64,000 bases of DNA from Sphingomonas aerolata. Its GTDB lineage: Bacteria; Pseudomonadota; Alphaproteobacteria; Sphingomonadales; Sphingomonadaceae. The stretch lies in NCBI RefSeq assembly GCF_003046295.1, contig NZ_PZZN01000001.1, positions 702,812-766,811 on the forward strand, written 5' to 3'. Below are positions 18,405 through 26,899 of this stretch, piece after piece; the first letter of the stretch is position 1, and each line of letters begins with the position of its first letter. The notes under the pieces were generated by a model, which was not told the DNA's origin, did not search any database, and saw only the letters and a program-made list of their open reading frames with translations. A program made the translations under genes and the position numbers.

Positions 18405-18495
18405 TCGCCATTGCTGTGATCATGCTTTCGCAGGTCTTAGAGAACCGCCTGGCAAGGGTGGGGCGGGCAGTTCTCCCTTGATCGCAAAGTCCGCG

Positions 18496-19167
18496 CTAGC
18501 GGGTGAACAAAAAGCCCACCGCGATGAGAAATGTCGCGCCTTCCAGCAGCCCGACAAGGACGTTCCAGGTCGCGCGCACCAGGCTGATCCCCAACACCTG
18601 CGCGAACCAGCGCGTTTCGACGATCCAGAAGTTCAGGATGCTCGATCCGACGAGCCAATGTCCAATCATGCGCGTCGCTTGATGATGGTCCATCCCGAAA
18701 CTGCTGCCGACGCTCAGACCCAGCGCAAAGACGGCCGCCGGATAACATTGCGCGTAAAATGGCTGCTGCAGGGAATTGCGATCGAGCTTGATCCTGCGTT
18801 GGCGCACCATGCGGGCTGCCAGGAAGAGTGGGAAACCCGCGAAAACGACGACGCGGAGGACCAGGGCGCTGGCATTGTCGTTGACCAGATCGGCCAGACC
18901 ATGATGATTGGCAATGATTTCGTCTGTCTGGCCTAACGCCGTAGCGACGCTGTGCCCCAGCAACAGCGTGAGAGCCAGAAAAAGGGGCGGACTAAGTATC
19001 GACGCGTAGCGTTCATCGTCGGGCAGCGCGGCTTCGCGCTCGATCTCCTCCATCGTACGGATTGGCCGAAAGAGCGCCTGCCAAAGCGTAAGGGGGAAGA
19101 AGACCACCCAGCTCATCACTTCGTACAGAAGTTCGTCGAGCGAATTGAGCCACTTCATGAAGTCCAT
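18496..19167 (-). CDS. Polytopic inner-membrane protein, unknown function
   Basis: 223 residues with about five hydrophobic segments (VMSWVVFFPLTLWQALF, SPPLFLALTLLLGHSVATAL, LVLRVVVFAGFPLFLAARM, YPAAVFALGLSVGSSFG, LVGLLEGATFLIAVGFLF). A short cytosolic loop RTMEEIEREAALPDDERYA follows the first. The build resembles Yip1/YIP1-like or permease-type small membrane proteins, but no diagnostic motif is present. Convergent with the SRPBCC gene. Confidence 0.6.
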   Translation of the reverse strand: MDFMKWLNSLDELLYEVMSWVVFFPLTLWQALFRPIRTMEEIEREAALPDDERYASILSPPLFLALTLLLGHSVATALGQTDEIIANHHGLADLVNDNASALVLRVVVFAGFPLFLAARMVRQRRIKLDRNSLQQPFYAQCYPAAVFALGLSVGSSFGMDHHQATRMIGHWLVGSSILNFWIVETRWFAQVLGISLVRATWNVLVGLLEGATFLIAVGFLFTR

Positions 19168-19448
19168 GCTGCATCATGTTCGATCCGGGCGTCGATCGCA
19201 ACGGCCTGCCCTGTGCTAGACTCCGCCCCCTAGTGCTTGCCGAAGACGCAATGTCGCGGGTCCTGCCGTATGTAATGAAGTCCAGCACCGACCAAGCGGC
19301 TCTTCGGCTTAAGCGAGCATTCTCGCCCTCCAATTCGCATAGGCAGTTGGGGACCGAACGCCGTTGACAGCGATGGACGCCGTCGCTCCCTTTTTATACA
19401 ATCGTTCAACTGATGATGAGGTGACTTCGAACGAACGGGAGAATCGCG

Positions 19449-20315
19449 ATGCGTTGTCCGTCTGGCCTGTCCACGATCATGACCGCCCTTGTCATGGGCT
19501 CGGCATTTCCCACAATTGCCCACGCGCAATCCACGGGTCTCGAGGACATGGTAGGCGCCCGTGCAGGTCAGGCCGAGATGGAGTTGCAACGACGCGGCTA
19601 CGTCAACATCCGGGGCGAGCAAGGCGACGATCGCGTCTATACCTATTGGTGGAACGCCGATCGCCGCCAGTGCGTGAGCATTGCGACGATGGAAGGCCGC
19701 TACAATTCCATCCAGCCGACCACCTCCCCCGATTGCAGGAAGCCCGCGAACCTCCGCCCCAACCCCGGCCATGGTGGTCAGGCTGCGCCACGACCGCGTC
19801 CCGAATACGACCCCGATCTGGCCTATGGACGCGCGCCAGCGGGCCCCGGCGGCGGTCAGGATCGCTATCCTTCGGGAGGACCTGTTGTTGACGGCAGAAA
19901 CGTGGAACTCGGGCTCGTGTGTTTTGGGGACGGATCGAAAACGGGCTTTGCGAACGGGACGACCTGGAAGTGGAACCGTGATCGTGACCGCTACGAGTCC
20001 GGCACGTATACCGAAACCAGGAAGGAGGTCTTCGATGCATCGCTCATGGTACAGACCTGGGCAGGTGGTGGACGTATCCGGCTACCTAAGTCGCTGATCC
20101 CGCCGATCAATTCCCGTGGCAATCAGGGATGGTGGGATTTGTACGACGTGACTGTCAGCCCAGATACGGTCCGCGCGAGTTACCGCCTGAACGGCTTGAA
20201 CAAGCCACGGCTCGTGATCGATCGGCGCAGCGGCCGCATCACGGTCACGGGCATGAGTGATTATGGCTTTCGGGGCACGTGCGACCTGATCGGACACGAA
20301 CCACGCCGCTTCTAG
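19449..20315 (+). CDS. Secreted protein with PepSY-like N-terminal and uncharacterised C-terminal domain
   Basis: 288 residues, ATG preceded by GGGAG. A signal peptide ends at AHAQ near residue 26. Residues 28-95 (VGARAGQAEMELQRRGYVNIRGEQ...YTYWWNADRRQCVSIATMEGRY) match a small repeat domain often found in secreted sphingomonad proteins. A Pro/Gly-rich linker follows to residue 150. The C-terminal domain is a beta-rich unit (ELGLVCFGDGSKTGFAN, WWDLYDVTVSPDTVRASYRLNG) ending in a disulfide candidate GTCDL. Function unknown; probably periplasmic or surface-associated. Confidence 0.7.
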   Translation: MRCPSGLSTIMTALVMGSAFPTIAHAQSTGLEDMVGARAGQAEMELQRRGYVNIRGEQGDDRVYTYWWNADRRQCVSIATMEGRYNSIQPTTSPDCRKPANLRPNPGHGGQAAPRPRPEYDPDLAYGRAPAGPGGGQDRYPSGGPVVDGRNVELGLVCFGDGSKTGFANGTTWKWNRDRDRYESGTYTETRKEVFDASLMVQTWAGGGRIRLPKSLIPPINSRGNQGWWDLYDVTVSPDTVRASYRLNGLNKPRLVIDRRSGRITVTGMSDYGFRGTCDLIGHEPRRF

Positions 20316-20476
20316 ACCGTGCCGCGGGCGCTGCGCTCCCGAATCGAACGGTCAGGCAGACCACGAATACGAACTAGCGCGCACATCAGCCGCCATTGGC
20401 TCGGTTGGAAACCCCATGCTATCCGGCTCGCGCAATACGGGTCTACGCGTACCCGCAACGTTGTTGGGGTACAGCG

Positions 20477-21592
20477 ATGAAATTCAGGGCATTTCCGGCG
20501 CACATGGTGAAGGTCGCGGCAATCGCACTTGCGGTCAGCGCCACGGCGCAAGCCCGGATCGGCCATGCCCCGTCGGCTGCTGCGGCCCCGCTTCGGTCGC
20601 CGATCATATCGTCGGAATTCATATATGCCGATGCGCCCTACCCGCAGGCGCATGCCTCGACGATCGTCGAGCTGCCTGACCGGACGCTGGCCGCAGCCTG
20701 GTTCGGCGGTTCCGGCGAAAGCCAGCCTGACGTCCGTATCTGGTTCGCACGACGCGGCGCGACGCGATGGGAGACCCCGGTTGCAGTCGCTGATGGTGTG
20801 TCGGCGGACGGTCAGCGATTTCCGACCTGGAACCCGGTGCTGTTTCAGCCTGCGAACGGTGCCCTGCATCTCTTCTACAAAGTCGGGCCGAATCCACGGG
20901 CGTGGTGGGGCATGGTCATCCGCTCGACTGATGGCGGACGACATTGGAGTCGGCCGCAGCGCCTGCCGGATGGCGTGTTGGGACCGATCAAGAACAAGCC
21001 CGTCATTGCGCCCGACGGCAGCTGGGTGTCGCCGTCGAGCCGCGAGGAAGGCAGCGCAGAGGCCAATATCTGGTCGATCCGGATCGAGCGGAGCACCGAT
21101 CGCGGGAGAAGCTGGCAGGTCGGCGACGCGGTGGCCTCACCGATGCACATCGAGGCGATCCAGCCGAGCATCCTGTTTCACCGCGATGGTCGACTGGAGC
21201 TGGTGGCGCGGACGCGGCAGGGTGCGCTTGCGATGAGCTGGTCACGCGACGCCGGGCGCCACTGGTCGCCAATCGCGGCGATCGACCTGCCCAATCCCAA
21301 TGCGGGTACCGATGCGGTGACACTGCGCGATGGGCGCCAGTTGATCGTCTACAATCACAGCGCGCATCTACCCGAGCGGCCGGGCGATGGCGCACGCTGG
21401 CCGCTCAACATCGGTTTGTCCGACGACGGCGTGCGGTGGCGCAACGCTCTGACACTCGAGAGCAAGCCGCGACCCGACGGCTATGCCTATCCAGCGGTAA
21501 TCCAGACGCGCGATGGGCTGGTCCACATCACCTACACGCATAACCGTACCAAAATCCGTCACGTCGTGATCGATCCGACACAGCTGCGCTGA
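20477..21592 (+). CDS. Secreted sialidase-like (BNR/beta-propeller) protein
   Basis: About 371 residues with a signal peptide (HMVKVAAIALAVSATAQA). The six-bladed propeller is seen in PYPQAHASTIVELPDRTLAAAWFGGSGESQPDVRIW and in Asp-box repeats (STDGGRHWSRP, STDRGRSWQV, SRDAGRHWSP). The family hydrolyses terminal glycosides such as sialic acid; many environmental members act on other sugars. The lack of the usual N-terminal FRIP motif argues against a canonical sialidase. ATG at 20477 is chosen for its signal peptide and GGGG-type ribosome site. Confidence 0.8.
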   Translation: MKFRAFPAHMVKVAAIALAVSATAQARIGHAPSAAAAPLRSPIISSEFIYADAPYPQAHASTIVELPDRTLAAAWFGGSGESQPDVRIWFARRGATRWETPVAVADGVSADGQRFPTWNPVLFQPANGALHLFYKVGPNPRAWWGMVIRSTDGGRHWSRPQRLPDGVLGPIKNKPVIAPDGSWVSPSSREEGSAEANIWSIRIERSTDRGRSWQVGDAVASPMHIEAIQPSILFHRDGRLELVARTRQGALAMSWSRDAGRHWSPIAAIDLPNPNAGTDAVTLRDGRQLIVYNHSAHLPERPGDGARWPLNIGLSDDGVRWRNALTLESKPRPDGYAYPAVIQTRDGLVHITYTHNRTKIRHVVIDPTQLR

Positions 21593-21780
21593 GTAGGAGG
21601 TCCCGCTCCAGCGCCCCGTCACAAGGTAAGATCGTCCCGGCGCCAGCCGCTGAATGTGATCGACGCGAGGCTTGTTCGGCTTCGCACAGATGATCTGCGG
21701 ACAGTTCGAGCGGAGCCGCCGGATCACCGCGCTGTTGTCGTTGCGACTATTCGGCTACCAGCCAGCGCAAGGAGCGCTAA

Positions 21781-23025
21781 ATGACGCAATGGACATGGAT
21801 TTTGAGCCGGATCGTCCGGCAGGTCTGGTTCCGGGCAGCGATCATCAGCCTGCTGAGCGTCGCGCTGGCGATCCTCGCCGCTTTTGTCACGCCGTATCTG
21901 CCGTACACGTTCGATGCCGATATCGGGCAGCAATCTGTCGGCACGATCCTTCAGATCATGGCCTCGAGCATGCTGGCGGTCACGACCTTTTCGTTGACCG
22001 CAATGGTCAGTGCCTATTCCTCCGCGACCCAGCTGGCGACGCCGCGTGCGACCCAGCTGATGGTCAGCGATCCGACATCGCAGAACGCGTTGTCGACCTT
22101 CCTCGGCGCCTTCGTCTTCTCGATGGTCGGGATCGTTGGCCTGAACACCAGCGCCTATGGCCATGACGGCCGGATCATCCTGTTCGCAGCGACCGTGCTG
22201 ATCATCCTGCTGGTGGTCGGCACGCTGCTGCGCTGGATCGGGCATATCACGGCCTTTGGACGGATGGCCGATGTGATCGACCGCGTAGAAGAGGCCGCGA
22301 CCCAGGCAATGCAGGATTTTGCTGCGCACCCTCATCTTGGCGGCCGTGCGGCTGTCGCCATCCCTGCCGATGCCGTCACAGTCACCGCGGTGCAGACCGG
22401 ATATGTCACGCATATCGACATCACCGCACTTGGCACGATCGCAGACCGCAATGACCTGACGGTGTATGTCGATGCCCTGCCTGGCGTGATGATGCATCCC
22501 GCTCGTACGCTTCTGCAGGTCTCGGGAAAGATCGACGACGGCATCCGGAGCGAACTGGTCAAGACGTTCACCATCGAACGGCATCGCTCGTTCGACCAGG
22601 ATCCTCGACTGGGGCTGATCGCGCTGTCCGAAATTGCCAGCCGGGCCCTCGCACCGGCGACCAATGATCCAGGCACGGGGATCGAGGTTCTCAATGCCCT
22701 GCTTCGCGTGTTCCTGACGCTGAGCCCCGGCGCGGCGCGTGTCGATAAGGAGCCGGACTCCCCACGGGTTCACATCGGCCAGCCGACCATGGGGGATATG
22801 CTCGGTGATGCCTTCGGCCCGATCCTGCGCGAAGGGATTGCAGAGGTCGAGGTGTCGTTGCGCCTGACGGCTACGCTTGCGGCGATGCACGCAAGCCTGC
22901 CGGCTGCGCGTCGGGAGATCGAGCACTGGGCCAACCGCCACGCGAAGCGGGTGGCGACGACCATGGAAGATCCCGACGACCTGACGGCATTCAACGACGC
23001 CTATCGCAGGCACTGGCCCGCTTGA
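21781..23025 (+). CDS. DUF2254 family membrane protein
   Basis: 414 residues, ATG after AAGGAGCGCT. Four N-terminal transmembrane segments (FRAAIISLLSVALAILAAFVTPYL, GTILQIMASSMLAVTTFSL, FLGAFVFSMVGIVGLNTSAYG, IILFAATVLIILLVVGTLL) enclose the family block MVSAYSSATQLATPRATQLMVSDPTSQNALSTFLGAF. The long C-terminal cytosolic domain contains DPRLGLIALSEIASRALAPATNDPGTG, the DUF2254 signature. Function is not established; it is widespread in proteobacteria. Confidence 0.92.
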   Translation: MTQWTWILSRIVRQVWFRAAIISLLSVALAILAAFVTPYLPYTFDADIGQQSVGTILQIMASSMLAVTTFSLTAMVSAYSSATQLATPRATQLMVSDPTSQNALSTFLGAFVFSMVGIVGLNTSAYGHDGRIILFAATVLIILLVVGTLLRWIGHITAFGRMADVIDRVEEAATQAMQDFAAHPHLGGRAAVAIPADAVTVTAVQTGYVTHIDITALGTIADRNDLTVYVDALPGVMMHPARTLLQVSGKIDDGIRSELVKTFTIERHRSFDQDPRLGLIALSEIASRALAPATNDPGTGIEVLNALLRVFLTLSPGAARVDKEPDSPRVHIGQPTMGDMLGDAFGPILREGIAEVEVSLRLTATLAAMHASLPAARREIEHWANRHAKRVATTMEDPDDLTAFNDAYRRHWPA

Positions 23026-23091
23026 GGCACGATCAGGCGGCATGCTGCCATCTGGTTCGACGACATCGCGGCCTCTGCCGACAGCCTGACG

Positions 23092-23964
23092 TCATTCAAG
23101 GACATGAGCACGCACCACGTCCCTGTGGGCACGAGGCAGCCCCATCGACCCGGGTCGCCCCACAACCCTGTCGAAATACGGCGTCACCAGCAGATGCGGC
23201 ATCGCCAGTGCCGCGACGCCGGCAAAGAGTGACCGCACGCCCGAGGGGTCCCATCGCAGCAGCACTCCGCCTACAATTCCGACCAGCAGCACAGCCAGGA
23301 CGAGGATCGGGCCCGTGGCGCGGAGATACATAATGGTCGTCACGCACCGCAACCGATCTCGACGCTCTTTCGTCTGCGGCACGGCGTGCAGCACCAGGAA
23401 CCCGACCGAGAACCCGACGAGCGGGGGCAGAATGAGAAGCGCGGTCGTTCCGGCCAGAAGACGTCGATCATGGCGCGCCGCGCCGATGATCACCAGGCAG
23501 GCGGCTGCTACGCCACCCGCAACTGCCAAAATGCTGACCATGGCCGGCGCACCAGACTCTCGAACTCCAGCAAGATCGAGAATGCGGGCGAGGCTTGCCG
23601 CGTGCAGCGTCGCAGGCGTGGCGACCAGGCTTATGCCGCGGGCAATCCTTTCGAACGGCCTGCTCGCGGGGGCATCCTCAAGACCAAAATGGACTGCCGA
23701 CGCCAGCAGGAATGCAGGGAGTGCGATAGCAGGATCGACGATCCACCACATAAGACAGACAAACAGTGCAGATACGTACAGCATCAGGAATGCCGGGCGC
23801 CGCCGATGCTCGACGATAGCGAGATCACTGGCACCGTGCGCCATGCCGACGACCCCGACAGCAAGGGCTGCGAACGCGAGCTGTACGGTGAGCACGCAAA
23901 ACGAGGCGACCAAAGCCCCCGCCAGCAGCAAGCCCCAGCCAAGGGCCGGGGCGCGCCGTGTCAT
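23092..23964 (-). CDS. blh: Brp/Blh-type beta-carotene 15,15'-dioxygenase
   Basis: A 290-residue polytopic enzyme that splits beta-carotene into two retinals. Conserved iron-binding histidines are visible: GMAHGASDLA, SAVHFGLED, VLHAVPQTKER and MPHLLVTPYFD. The ATG overlaps the rhodopsin TGA (ATGA), so the two proteins are co-translated and this gene supplies the retinal. A beta-carotene pathway (crtY and others) must exist elsewhere. The frame opens upstream within rhodopsin, but the coupled start is clear. Confidence 0.92.
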   Translation of the reverse strand: MTRRAPALGWGLLLAGALVASFCVLTVQLAFAALAVGVVGMAHGASDLAIVEHRRRPAFLMLYVSALFVCLMWWIVDPAIALPAFLLASAVHFGLEDAPASRPFERIARGISLVATPATLHAASLARILDLAGVRESGAPAMVSILAVAGGVAAACLVIIGAARHDRRLLAGTTALLILPPLVGFSVGFLVLHAVPQTKERRDRLRCVTTIMYLRATGPILVLAVLLVGIVGGVLLRWDPSGVRSLFAGVAALAMPHLLVTPYFDRVVGRPGSMGLPRAHRDVVRAHVLE

Positions 23965-24692
23965 GCCCGGTGGCCGCGTTCGCCGTGATCGTGCTCCAAC
24001 GCCTTGTCGAGGGTGGCTGCCGCGTAGAATGCGTAGACGACCTTGGCGATCACATCCATTACCAGGAAAGCCCAGACCGACGCAGGATCGGTGATCAGTT
24101 TGAGGCCTTCCGGTCCGATCAGGAAGACGATCGGATAGAGGAACCAGATGACGGTCAGGAAGGTGAGGTTCTTGCCATAGGCCATTCCCAAGGCAGCACC
24201 ACGGCTGAGTGCCAGTGATCGCAATGGACCCCATAGAAGATACAGGACGCCCAGAAACGCGACGCAAGACCATCCGTACCAGATCCATTTCGCCATCGAT
24301 GGTGCGGCAAGCGACGATATCAGCCCCGTGACGATCATCAGGACATCGAGCACGATGACCGAGGTCAGATACCCACCAACCTCACCCGTCTTTCCATGCT
24401 CGTGAAAAGCCAGCAGCACGAGACCCGACAACAGGATCGGCGTCGTCACCGACCAATCCACGTAGCGTGCCAGATATGTTAGCGAACCGTCGCTGTTGAT
24501 AAGCGTGCCGATGCCAAAGGCCATTGCAAGATACGCGGTCGCCGCGATGAACGGCACGCTGGCGTGCAGGAGCGTATGATGGCCCGACGGCTGCGTCTTC
24601 TTACCCGTCGCATATATGGCCAGCGACGCGACCGACATCACGCTGAAGCCGATCAGGAAAGCGGTTTGATCCACCAGGGAGCCCCCTATCAT
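23961..24692 (-). CDS. Microbial rhodopsin, DTG-motif proton pump
   Basis: 243 residues from ATG 24692, seven helices. Helix C reads RYVDWSVTTPILLSG. The proton-acceptor Asp (D79) and Thr (T83) are standard, but the proton-donor position is Gly (G90), giving a D-T-G motif. The retinal Schiff-base lysine is K217 in MDVIAKVVYAFY, and a release-group Glu (E195, GPEG) is present. To my knowledge a DTG proton pump was described in Sphingomonas paucimobilis; this looks like the same class. It probably pumps protons outward in light. An ATG at 24728 is an alternative start. Confidence 0.92.
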   Translation of the reverse strand: MIGGSLVDQTAFLIGFSVMSVASLAIYATGKKTQPSGHHTLLHASVPFIAATAYLAMAFGIGTLINSDGSLTYLARYVDWSVTTPILLSGLVLLAFHEHGKTGEVGGYLTSVIVLDVLMIVTGLISSLAAPSMAKWIWYGWSCVAFLGVLYLLWGPLRSLALSRGAALGMAYGKNLTFLTVIWFLYPIVFLIGPEGLKLITDPASVWAFLVMDVIAKVVYAFYAAATLDKALEHDHGERGHRA

Positions 24693-24763
24693 GAGGACGA
24701 CCCGGCGCCGACCTTGAGCCACCAACATCACTCAGATGTTTTGGGTCCTGGCTCGCGATAAGT

Positions 24764-24779
24764 TCATGAAGCTGTCATG
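24764..24779. promoter_or_regulatory. Direct TCATG repeats upstream of the rhodopsin gene
   Basis: TCATG occurs at 24764-24768 and 24775-24779, exactly 11 bp apart. That is the half-site period of OmpR/PhoB-type response regulators, and the gene pair just upstream encodes such a regulator. The same bases also form a weak palindrome. It lies 72 bp before the rhodopsin ATG, in the 114-bp gap after the kinase gene, and would fit an activator or repressor site. Confidence 0.4.
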
Positions 24780-24806
24780 TTTGGCAGCGTCTCAACTGAA
24801 GATTTC

Positions 24807-26153
24807 CTATGTCCTCGGGAAGTGTACGGTCGCACGAAGACCCGGCGCGTTGTCGGTTAATGTCAGCGATGCGCCATGAACGCGGGCCGCGACCTGTGCG
24901 ATGCTGAGACCAAGGCCAGAACCTTCGGAATGCCGGCTCGTGTCGAGCCGAACGAAGCGCGTCACGACATGCTCGCACTGGTCAGCCGGTATACCCGGTC
25001 CCGTATCTGCCACGACGAGCGTGAACCCATCGATATCATGCCCAAGCGTCACGCGGATCGACCCGCCGGGCGGCGTATAGTTGATCGCATTGTCGAGCAG
25101 ATTGGCGACGATCTGCCCCAACAGCGAACGAACGCCCCTTATGGTCACCGGCCTCGTTTCGATTGTCAGATCCAGTCCACGATCGTCCGCCACGGGCTCG
25201 AAAAGCTCCACGGCCTCGATGACGATTGCGGCCAGATCGACAGGACCGAACTCGCTGGCCATCGTCGTCTCGGCACGGGCCAGTCTTAGCGTATCGTCGA
25301 TCGTGCGAAGCAGGGCGTCGAGATCGCTGCGCATATCCGATGTCGCGTCACCATGCCCCCCGCCCAGTGCTGCAAGCTCGAGCCGAGACCGGATCCGCGT
25401 CAGCGGCGTCTTCAGGTCATGAGCAAGCGCATCCGTCGCGGTTCGCAGCGAATCCACCAGGCGTTCGATCTCCGCAAAGCCATGGTTCAGCGTCGCTGCA
25501 AGCCGGTCATATTCGTCGCCGCGCCCCGTCACGGGCAAGCGCTCGTCAAGATGTCCCGCCCGGAAACGATCGCCGGCCGTGCTGGCGGCATCGAGAAAGG
25601 CAAGCCCGCGCCGGCTGTACCAGAAGCCGAAAAGCAGGCCGATCACTCCGGTGGCGGTCAGTGACCAGGCCAGTGCCGATACATAGCGGTCATGCAGCAG
25701 GCGGCGATCGTCCGAGAGGCTGCCGACCAGTAGTCGATAGTCGTTGCCGAGAAGCACCGTGCGCGCGGCGACCTGTCGTTCGAACACCCTGCCGCGTGTC
25801 GTCGCGACCTGGGTCTCGAAGGTGCGATACCCCGTGCGGTCGATCTCGTCAGGCCATTTGGCGAGATTGCCCGCAACCGGCTGTCCCGAAGCGTCCGTCA
25901 TCAGATAGATGAAGTCGGTGACGCGCGGGCGCCCGACCGCACGCGACACCGACTGCGCGACGGCAAATGGCCCCTCACTCTGATAGCGCTCGATAAGGCC
26001 TGCCGTCTCGTCGTCGACTGCCGCCTGGGCACGCGCGTCGAGCAGGCGTATCGTCTGGACATATTGAACGCTCAGGGCGATCCCCGTTGCGATGAGTGCG
26101 ATCAGCGTGATCCAGAGCGCGCCGCGCAATGCGGCCGTCGAGGGCAAGCGCAT
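24807..26153 (-). CDS. Sensor histidine kinase (HAMP-HisKA-HATPase)
   Basis: 448 residues. TM1 (LWITLIALIATGIALSVQYV), a periplasmic sensor of about 125 residues, TM2 (ALAWSLTATGVIGLLFGFWY), HAMP, then HisKA with LAHDLKTPLTRIRSRLE (phospho-His in the AHDLKTP motif). The ATPase domain has N box LLDNAINYTPPGG, G1 VADTGPGIP and G2 GSGLGLSIA. It starts 2 bases after the response regulator stop. The periplasmic domain has no recognisable family. Confidence 0.92.
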   Translation of the reverse strand: MRLPSTAALRGALWITLIALIATGIALSVQYVQTIRLLDARAQAAVDDETAGLIERYQSEGPFAVAQSVSRAVGRPRVTDFIYLMTDASGQPVAGNLAKWPDEIDRTGYRTFETQVATTRGRVFERQVAARTVLLGNDYRLLVGSLSDDRRLLHDRYVSALAWSLTATGVIGLLFGFWYSRRGLAFLDAASTAGDRFRAGHLDERLPVTGRGDEYDRLAATLNHGFAEIERLVDSLRTATDALAHDLKTPLTRIRSRLELAALGGGHGDATSDMRSDLDALLRTIDDTLRLARAETTMASEFGPVDLAAIVIEAVELFEPVADDRGLDLTIETRPVTIRGVRSLLGQIVANLLDNAINYTPPGGSIRVTLGHDIDGFTLVVADTGPGIPADQCEHVVTRFVRLDTSRHSEGSGLGLSIAQVAARVHGASLTLTDNAPGLRATVHFPRT

Positions 26154-26155
26154 CG

Positions 26156-26833
26156 TCAGACAGCATCCAGTCGATAGCCGGAGCCGCGCACCGTTCTGAT
26201 CATCGGGACATCCTCCGGACCGTCGATCTTGGCACGCAGACGACTGACATGGACATCGACGACATTCGTCCCCGGATCGAAGTTATAATCCCAGATCGCC
26301 TCGATCAGCATCGTACGCGTCACCACCTGCCCGGCATGGCGGGTCAGATAGTCGAGCAGCTGATACTCCTTGTTGAGCAGTTCGATACGTCTGCCGTTGC
26401 GCATGGCCGTGCGGCCGAGCAGGTCGAGCGTCAACGAGCCCGTCTGCCGGGTACCTTGCGTGGCGTGCGTATCGCTGCGCCGCCGCACGATCGCCTCCAG
26501 ACGGGCAACGAGTTCGCCGAACGAAAAAGGCTTGGCGAGGTAATCGTCGCTGCCGGCCTTAAGCCCTGCGATCCTGTCGTCCACCTGCCCCAGCGCGGAC
26601 AGAAGCAGCACCGGCGTCTGGTCGCCCTTTGCGCGCAGCGACTTCAGCACCGAAAGTCCGTCGAGCCCCGGCAGGTTCCGGTCCAGAATGATCGCATCGT
26701 ATTTGCCGACGATAGCGGCGGTGAGACCGTCGATACCGGTGGCGGCATGATCCGACGCGTGTCCGAGTTCCACCAGCCCGCGGCGGACATACTCAGCGGT
26801 TTGTGCATCGTCTTCGATCAGGAGCAGCTTCAA
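26156..26833 (-). CDS. OmpR-family response regulator
   Basis: 225 residues. The receiver has acidic pocket ED8-D9, phospho-Asp D51 in AIILDRNLPGLDG, the switch Ser in LLLSALG and K in YLAKPFSFGEL. The winged-helix DNA-binding domain follows from about residue 130 (LTLDLLGRTAMRNGRRIELLNKEYQLLDYL, then TNVVDVHVSRLRAKID, GSGYRL). Partner of the adjacent kinase. Neighbouring HtrA and rhodopsin genes are candidate targets. Confidence 0.94.
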   Translation of the reverse strand: MKLLLIEDDAQTAEYVRRGLVELGHASDHAATGIDGLTAAIVGKYDAIILDRNLPGLDGLSVLKSLRAKGDQTPVLLLSALGQVDDRIAGLKAGSDDYLAKPFSFGELVARLEAIVRRRSDTHATQGTRQTGSLTLDLLGRTAMRNGRRIELLNKEYQLLDYLTRHAGQVVTRTMLIEAIWDYNFDPGTNVVDVHVSRLRAKIDGPEDVPMIRTVRGSGYRLDAV

Positions 26834-26899
26834 GCGCGCGATAATCCTTTTCAGGTGTTCAGGGAGCGGACGCGTGTACCGCCCCCCGGTTCCACACGC

